Assembly: GCA_021209875.1 (NCBI GenBank)
Contig: JAGYVD010000008.1
Coordinates: 1,549,501-1,613,500 of the forward strand
Reading direction: 5' to 3'
Source: Rosellinia necatrix
Lineage: Eukaryota > Ascomycota > Sordariomycetes > Xylariales > Xylariaceae
DNA: 64,000 nucleotides
Shown here: positions 58,268 through 64,000 of the stretch, piece by piece
Layout of the letters: each line of letters begins with the position of its first letter
Position numbering within the stretch: position 1 is the stretch's first letter
Notes under the pieces: model-generated
What the model was told of the DNA's origin: nothing
What the model saw: only the letters and a program-made list of their open reading frames with translations
Database searches by the model: none
Translations under genes and position numbers: made by a program

Positions 58268-58998
58268 GATTACAGTAGTGATGTTTTATATAAAGTTGGA
58301 AGCAGATATAAACCTGCTATAACTTGTAAGAAAATTGATGTGGTAACTTACAAGTCTTACATGTTAGGCAACAAAGAGATCTTTATATCTTTTGCCTCGA
58401 GACAATTGCTATACAGATAGACTAGCGTGGTACCATCGATACGGAAGGCCGAACGAAACGTCAGACATGACAGCAATACCATGAGCTTTCCACCCGCTAG
58501 ATCCTTTGACGCGTTCGGATCCGGCACTCGGCCGAGACGCTTACATACCTCACCTTCCAAGCTTCTCCAAGCCCAGCAATCCAAAACAACAGGGTTGCGT
58601 GGCTTAGTTATTCTCGGCCGAGTAACTGACTTTTTCCATATTGACAATCCAGTCCATCGGCTCCGACGGTATTAGTAGCGAGATACGCAACAACAACTTC
58701 TCAAGAACCTCGACAGACTCAGCATCTTTCGACGTATATAAATATCTCCGAATAACATGATTTCCTCATTTAATTTCGCGGGCATCGACTCTTTACCTGT
58801 GGTCACTCACACTTTTCTTTCTAACACCGCGCCGCCGGATCTTCAACACTCATCATCGCCTCAGCAATACACACATATCAGTCCGCTTGCCCTTCTTGTG
58901 CTTATCTTTCCATGACCTGTCTCGTCATTTCTTTGCATCCTTAGTTACATATTCAACACAACTCACCATCATCTCAACAATACCACACACCCTTCAAA
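58268..58998. other. Divergent promoter region
   Basis: Shared upstream region of the FAD monooxygenase (-) and the NAD(P)-binding protein (+). It contains a TATA-like element at 58735-58744 for the plus-strand gene and a long C/T- and CAAC-rich leader before 58999. The frames at 58357-58675 on both strands lack any domain. Confidence 0.6.
58735..58744 (+). promoter_or_regulatory. TATA-like element
   Basis: TATATAAATA about 255 bases before the ATG at 58999. The leader that follows is rich in CAAC and CACC, as in many fungal 5' UTRs. The match is by eye; no transcript start is known. Confidence 0.4.
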
Positions 58999-59676
58999 AT
59001 GCATCTTCTCATCCTTGGTGGCAGCGGCCGAACTGGCAAGCTCATTGTTAAAGAGGCGCTATCTAAAGGTCATACTGTCGTAGCACTCGTTCGGTCACCC
59101 ACGTCCTTCCCGCTAGGAGCACAGCCCGGTCTTACCCTCGTCGAGGGCACGCCTATGAAGCGCGAAGACCTCCACAAGGCGTTCGCAGCATCACCTACGC
59201 CTCCAGAGGCCGTCCTGGTAGCCTTGAGTTTGAAACGGATGTCAGATTCTCCCCTGGCGGCAGTGGATCCAAGCAGCCCGGGTAGGTTCATGGAAGATTC
59301 GGTCGCCAACGCTATTTCCGTCATGAATGAGTCCGGTACCAAGAGACTGGTCATCATGAGCCAATGGGGCGCCGGCGACAGCTATACCAGCATGAACGTT
59401 CTCTTCAGGGGCATGTTTTCGCACACCAACATGAAATATGGGTTAATCGCTCATAATAACCTCGACCGAGAAACACGAGAAGCCGGACTCGATTATATTT
59501 CCATACGAGCCACCGTGCTCGCCGATGGTGATGCGGCTCCGATCAAGGTGTATCCCGACGACGGTAAAGGAATCAACTTTCTACCTAAGATCACCAGAGC
59601 AAGCGTTGCTAAATTTATGGTCGAGGCCTGTGAGAAAATTGACTACGTTGGCCGAAGCCCGGTCATCTCAAATTGA
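58999..59676 (+). CDS. NAD(P)-binding (NmrA/atypical SDR) protein
   Basis: A single exon of 225 aa. The N-terminus is the NAD(P) fold: HLLILGGSGRTGKLIVKEAL (GGSGRTG at residues 7-13), then HTVVALVRSP with Arg to bind NADP phosphate. KRLVIMSQWGAGDS follows in the middle, and the C-terminal half carries DRETREAGLDYISIRA and LPKITRASVAKFMVE, as in PF13460-type atypical SDRs such as BVR-B/NmrA-like proteins. The catalytic Tyr-x-x-x-Lys of classical SDRs is missing, as is normal here. Some relatives reduce flavins or quinones; others only sense NADP. It is divergent from a FAD monooxygenase, so it may act on the same compound, which is an inference. Confidence 0.88.
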   Translation: MHLLILGGSGRTGKLIVKEALSKGHTVVALVRSPTSFPLGAQPGLTLVEGTPMKREDLHKAFAASPTPPEAVLVALSLKRMSDSPLAAVDPSSPGRFMEDSVANAISVMNESGTKRLVIMSQWGAGDSYTSMNVLFRGMFSHTNMKYGLIAHNNLDRETREAGLDYISIRATVLADGDAAPIKVYPDDGKGINFLPKITRASVAKFMVEACEKIDYVGRSPVISN

Positions 59677-61117
59677 GCCTTTTCGGGGCTGTGTTGAATT
59701 CAATAGCTGAAGTTCATAAGTATTCTTTCGCGGCGGAAAACAGGGGTGATCCTTTTCCTTTTTTTTTTTTTTTTTTTTTAGAAAAGAGAAAAAGAAAAAC
59801 ACGGGCTTGCTGCCGAGCGATGCGCTAAAGGAGCAAGTTGGAAAGGGAAAGGAGGCTCTCTGGCACAGGATTTTCTGTGATGATCTTTCGCCAAGGGTGA
59901 AAGGGTTCCAAAACGAGTCATCGCATAGCCTAACGTTGTCAAAAGACTAGAACGACTATGGCGTTTCATCTGATATGTAATGGGGAAGCCTTGCAACTCC
60001 CCAGATTACCACCATGGGGCGAGAATGCCCCAAGATTAGATATGGTAATGATGCCTCTTAGGTCTATATATACAGACAAGGCTGGAGCTGAAAGGAAAGA
60101 GGGGCCCCCCAAGCTAGAGGTCGGGGAACTACATACATAGTACACTACACGTATACAATGTTTACACAGCCAGGGCCGCTGTCATAGCCCTGATTGGTAT
60201 GACAATTATATCCCTTTAGACTACAATTGATATCATGTCAAGCTCTTACTGAGCGTATTGTCTTTACTCCATCAGTTACTTAATTACAATTTCTTTAGTC
60301 GTGGCGATGTACATTAGTGACACTGGCTGTTGTGGCTTTTACCTTGTATTTGCTGAACCTAACTAGCCGCCCTAAGGCTTGGAATGTAGAATAAAAATAG
60401 ATAAGCTAACACATGTGTTGCCTCGCAGCACCTTGTGATACATATGCCCCTCCCGTGTCAGCAATCGAAACATATTCATTCCGTGGGCTTTTCCTTTCTG
60501 TCCGTCTATTTGATAACACACCTCCGTAGTCGCCCGCTGCGCCTGATGGTAAGGTAGGCTAGGGGGGAGCCAAAGCGGCGATGCCACTAAAGCCGACGTC
60601 GACTAAAGCAGCATTTTTGATCTCCCCAAAGCGGTAAACTTAGAACTCACATTGGAAATGCACGAGCCATGCATTGGGGGCGATGTAGGATCGTGCATAT
60701 GCAATGTGCCCGAACCAATGTCTCAATATCACACCAGATCTTCTTGGGATTTCGGGTAGACCCGCCTCTGCCGACTTCAGCTGATTTATATTTGGCATCT
60801 TCACGGCAGGAGGCCGCATGTCTGCAGCCGAGACCCAAGGTACCAAGACAGATAACACCGCGGTGAATTAACACGACTTGAAGACGAAATCGTGGTACCC
60901 CCAACACAGCATTCCCAGCCTCGCTCATCCTCCTCCTGCAGCCACTGCGGATCTATTGTTTCATGAGCAGTCTGGTACATTGTTGAATACCAAAGATATG
61001 CCCCCGACCAGTACTAATAGCGGGCTTGGGCCCTGGGTTCACGATGTTCCTCATCCCGCTGTTTTTCCAACCACCTTTCCCCATCTGTAGTGAAGTCCCC
61101 TATTCGTCTTAATAACT
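59677..61117. other. Intergenic
   Basis: 1.4 kb without a supported gene. A T-tract lies at about 59759-59779. Frames around 59958-60140, 60372-60928 and 60878-61090 are short, overlap on both strands and lack domains. The right end is the promoter of the surface protein gene. Confidence 0.55.
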
Positions 61118-63296
61118 ATGAAGGTTCAACATGTATATTCGTACTTGCTAAGCATAGTACTGTTGTCGGATGCCAGCGCGACTAGTGCACCCCTTCAACC
61201 AAAAGTACCGTCTATTTCATCGTCATCAGATATCGTCCGTACTTTCCCAAAAGCAATAAAACATAGCAGGCTGCTAGGACGCGATAGCAATCCGAAGAAT
61301 GCTACCAATATAGCGAAGAGCTGGGACGGTGCCACGCTATTCAGCTTGTGAGCGCACTCGCGGTACTCCTGTGATGACACCCCGCGGGGCTATGACTGAC
61401 TCGGCAGACAGCCAGGATGAGGTCGAAGCGAATGAACAGACATCGGTATCCGCGGGGATCGAAGTGACGTGCGTGACATGCTACGTCAAGGGCCTCGTCA
61501 CGGCCGAGGTGGGCTTCGCCGGGAACTTCAGCATCCTCGACGCGATCGCCAACTTCACGGAGGAGGTCAGCGCGGAGGTGGAGAACATCACGTCGGTCGT
61601 GATCGACTACCTGGAGGACCAGTTCCAGGACGCGTTCGGCAACCTGACGACGACGGGCTTCGATCTCGACGCGGTCGACTTCCCGCCGCTGAACGTCAGC
61701 TTCAACGCCGACGTGCCGGAGATCCCTGCGAGCCGGCTGCGCTTCCGGTTCGACGGGCTCGAGCTGTACATGCTGCTCGACACCGTCCTCGCGGCCGGCG
61801 CCGAGTACACCCTCAACCTCTACGCGAGCAACACCCCGGTCGGGCTCTCGGTCAGCGGCGAGACGTTCCTGGGCGTGGTCCTGGCCGTCGACCTGATCCT
61901 CGCCGCCGACGCCGACATCGACATCAGCAGCGGCCTGCACATCCTGATCGCCGACGGCATGGCGCTCGACCTCTCGCTCTTCGGCAAGGAGGTGTCCCAC
62001 CTAACCTTGTGAGTCGACCGTACCGTTTTCCAATTCCCCATTACCTATCTTACCCCCCCTCTCCAACCCTGGGTGGCAGCGGCCCTCAATTGCTAAACGC
62101 ACCTCGCCCCAGCAACGGCGGCTCCTTCGAGTTCCTGCCCGTCACCGCGCAGAGCGCCAGCGGCGCGCTCACGGCGACGCTGCGCGTCGGCGTGCACGCG
62201 GGCGTCTCCGTGGACCTCGGCCCGCTGGGGCCGGCGGGCGCGAGCGCGGGCGCGGGCGCGGGCGCCGAGGTCGCGGTGTACGCGGACCTGGCGTCGTTCA
62301 CGACGAACATCACGGCGGTGCCGGAGGGCGAGGACGAAGACGACGACGGGGGGTGTCAGCTGCGCGTGCAGCAGGCGTACGAGCTCGCGCTGGGCGTGGC
62401 GGCGGGCGCGACGCTCGAGGTCGGGCCGCGGACCTGGGGCCCCGACCCGACGGCGTCGATCCCCATCTTCTACACGACGCTGGCGGACGAGTGCCTCCGG
62501 CCCGCCACCCCGGCGACGGCGACGGCGACGGTAATGACGCCGGTCGTCTCCGCGCGCGCGGACGGAGATGGCGATGGCGATGGCGATGGCGATGTGATGA
62601 TGACGATGATGACAGTCACGACGCTCAGCGACGTGGTCACGTTCACGGGTGTCGGGTGCGCGGCGCCGGGCCGCCGGGCCGCCGACTGCCCGCTGTCGCT
62701 GCGGACCACGACCAGGGTCACGAGCGCCACGACGCTGGTGGTCACGGTGCCGTTCGGGTCCGAGGCGACGTTCCCGGCGACCACGCGGGATGCCGTACCG
62801 GAGACGATCCCCTTCGCGGAGAACGTCAAGGTGGTCGCTGCGACGAGCGGGAGCCCCGTCTCCTATGTCCCGCCGCCGCCGCCGCCGCCACCGCCGTCAT
62901 CGTCGGCCGTGACAGAAACGGTCGGCCCAGACGGACCGGGCGCGGGCGGCGGTGGTTCTGGCGTAGATAAGGACCTCATCATCGGCCTTAGCGTTGGTCT
63001 CGGGTTGCCGTTCTTATCTGCCGTAGCGGCCGTCATCTAGTGAGTCTCGACCAACCCCCCTCCCACCCCTTTTCGCGCATATTTGTTGCGCATCGCTCTC
63101 CTCTGTGGTCCTGTGTCTAATTATCGCACTCTTTGTTAGTTTTTTGATGAGACGACATAGATATGCCGCCGTTTCTGGGTCGGACGCATTTCAAGTCGCT
63201 TCGCCACAACAGTATTCCGACGAATATGCGCACGCCGAGAGCAAGAAGCCCACTGTCACAACCTTGACGACGGTAGTGGAGTCCGGAGAAAATTGA
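61118..63296 (+). CDS. Single-pass cell-surface protein with large extracellular region
   Basis: Exons 61118-61347, 61412-62008, 62113-63039, 63140-63296 give 636 aa; all junctions have GT/AG ends and keep phase. Residues 1-21 are a signal peptide (MKVQHVYSYLLSIVLLSDAS). The extracellular part begins with a CVTCYVKG cysteine pair, followed by beta-rich repeats with Asn sequons, an Ala/Gly-rich segment, a (Asp-Gly)n run, Thr/Val-rich sequence suited to O-glycosylation, and nine prolines. One TM lies near residues 562-585 (DLIIGLSVGLGLPFLSAVAA), then RRHR and a 51-residue cytosolic tail. The layout resembles Mid2/Wsc-type wall sensors, but I do not recognise a named domain. Exons 2 and 3 are extremely GC-rich, giving long false frames. 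Confidence 0.78.
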
Positions 63297-64000
63297 ATTT
63301 GTGCTGAGTGTGACAGCTATATAAGATAAAGGCAGTTTACATGGGAAAGTTATCAGTTGATTAATTGATGCCTCTATGCGTACCTAAATTAGGAGTTTGC
63401 ATGACATTTTCAAAAAAAAAAAAAAAAAAAAAAGGTCGCTCTTCAGCGACTTACCACATAACTAAGGAACACAGGCTGGTTGTGAGATTGTCATTGCATC
63501 ATTTCTTGTTCCTACTTATGCTAAACTCCATTCTAGATGAGTTAGAACGGTTAACTATAGTGTAAGATGATTGGGCGCGGGTTTTATCTCCGAAGTCTGC
63601 CATCCCCCACAAATTATCCAAAGACATGAATAGTGTAAGTAGGGATAAGGCAGACAAAGCTTAAAGCAGTAATCCCCGATGTGCAAGGTGTTGTATATAC
63701 ATACAGTAGTTCACTATATCGTTAGGGAATTAATTACAGCTTGTGGTATTGGTCCCAGGTTAAACCTTACGAGATATTCGATATACAAGTATGTCGCTAG
63801 GGCAATCTTCAAGGTGGCACTCATCTATCTTTTGTCACCTTTTCTTCTCGTCTTATCTTTCCCCATCCCCATATACACTATAGCATTTTTCTTAGATGTT
63901 GATTACCATATTTATTCCTACTGTACGTCGGGTTGAGCGAACACTAGAGTCGGCTAGGTGATAAGGGATCCGCTCTGTCAGGTACCAGGATGCACTTCTC
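63297..64000. other. Intergenic to window end
   Basis: AT-rich DNA with a poly-A tract at about 63412-63434. The small frames here are without domains. Nothing further seen. Confidence 0.55.

Noticed and set aside
61469..63040. 523-aa frame overlapping the surface protein
   Set aside because: Its first half is an Arg-rich off-frame of exon 2 running through an intron; only its second half coincides with the true exon 3 frame.

Overview
The window is nuclear DNA of a filamentous ascomycete (Pezizomycotina; the gene families and the many TACCTA/TAGGTA intergenic arrays look Sordariomycete-like, which is an inference). Evidence: short spliceosomal introns of about 50-150 nt with GTRAGT-type donors and CTAAC/CTGAC branch sites, fungal-only families (HET, PNP-NB-ARC-TPR receptor, fungal rhodopsin-like membrane protein, Sulfotransfer_4-like), a eukaryotic CCT chaperonin subunit, a mitochondrial ribosomal protein and no bacterial signals. 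Exon joins were derived by hand from splice signals and frame. No tRNA, rRNA or CRISPR was seen.

Layout. 0-7.5 kb: 3'-truncated aspartic-protease-like gene (-), secreted HAD-like phosphatase (+), two-TM protein with a duplicated tail (+), sulfotransferase-like protein (+). 7.5-11.5 kb: gene-poor, with relics of an NmrA-like and an SDR gene. 11.5-20 kb: seven-exon rhodopsin-like membrane protein (+), GMC oxidoreductase (-), monocarboxylate-type MFS transporter (-). 20-26 kb: AT-rich, a diverged dispersed repeat present twice, and a spliced C2H2 zinc-finger gene (+). 26-30 kb: NOD-like receptor with a nucleoside-phosphorylase domain, NB-ARC and an almost homogeneous TPR array (+).

31-46 kb is a housekeeping block: CCT7 (+), Spt10-like acetyltransferase (-), ACS-type MFS permease (+), mitochondrial uS2m/MRP4 (-), CBS-PB1 membrane protein (-). 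48-64 kb: FAD monooxygenase (-), about 5 kb of poor DNA holding a membrane-protein gene interrupted by a stop, HET-domain gene (+), a second FAD monooxygenase (-) divergent from an NAD(P)-binding protein (+), and a signal-peptide/single-TM surface protein (+).

How genes relate: two nonself-recognition/cell-death type genes (NLR at 26-30 kb, HET at 54-56 kb) sit in accessory surroundings on either side of the conserved block. GMC plus MFS, and the FAD monooxygenase/NAD(P)-binding pair, are small catabolic or secondary-metabolism-like associations; no PKS, NRPS or terpene backbone gene is present. The most noteworthy locus is the NLR: seven 126-bp TPR units almost identical at DNA level, plus a possible in-frame 39-nt cassette exon between its effector-like and NB-ARC domains.
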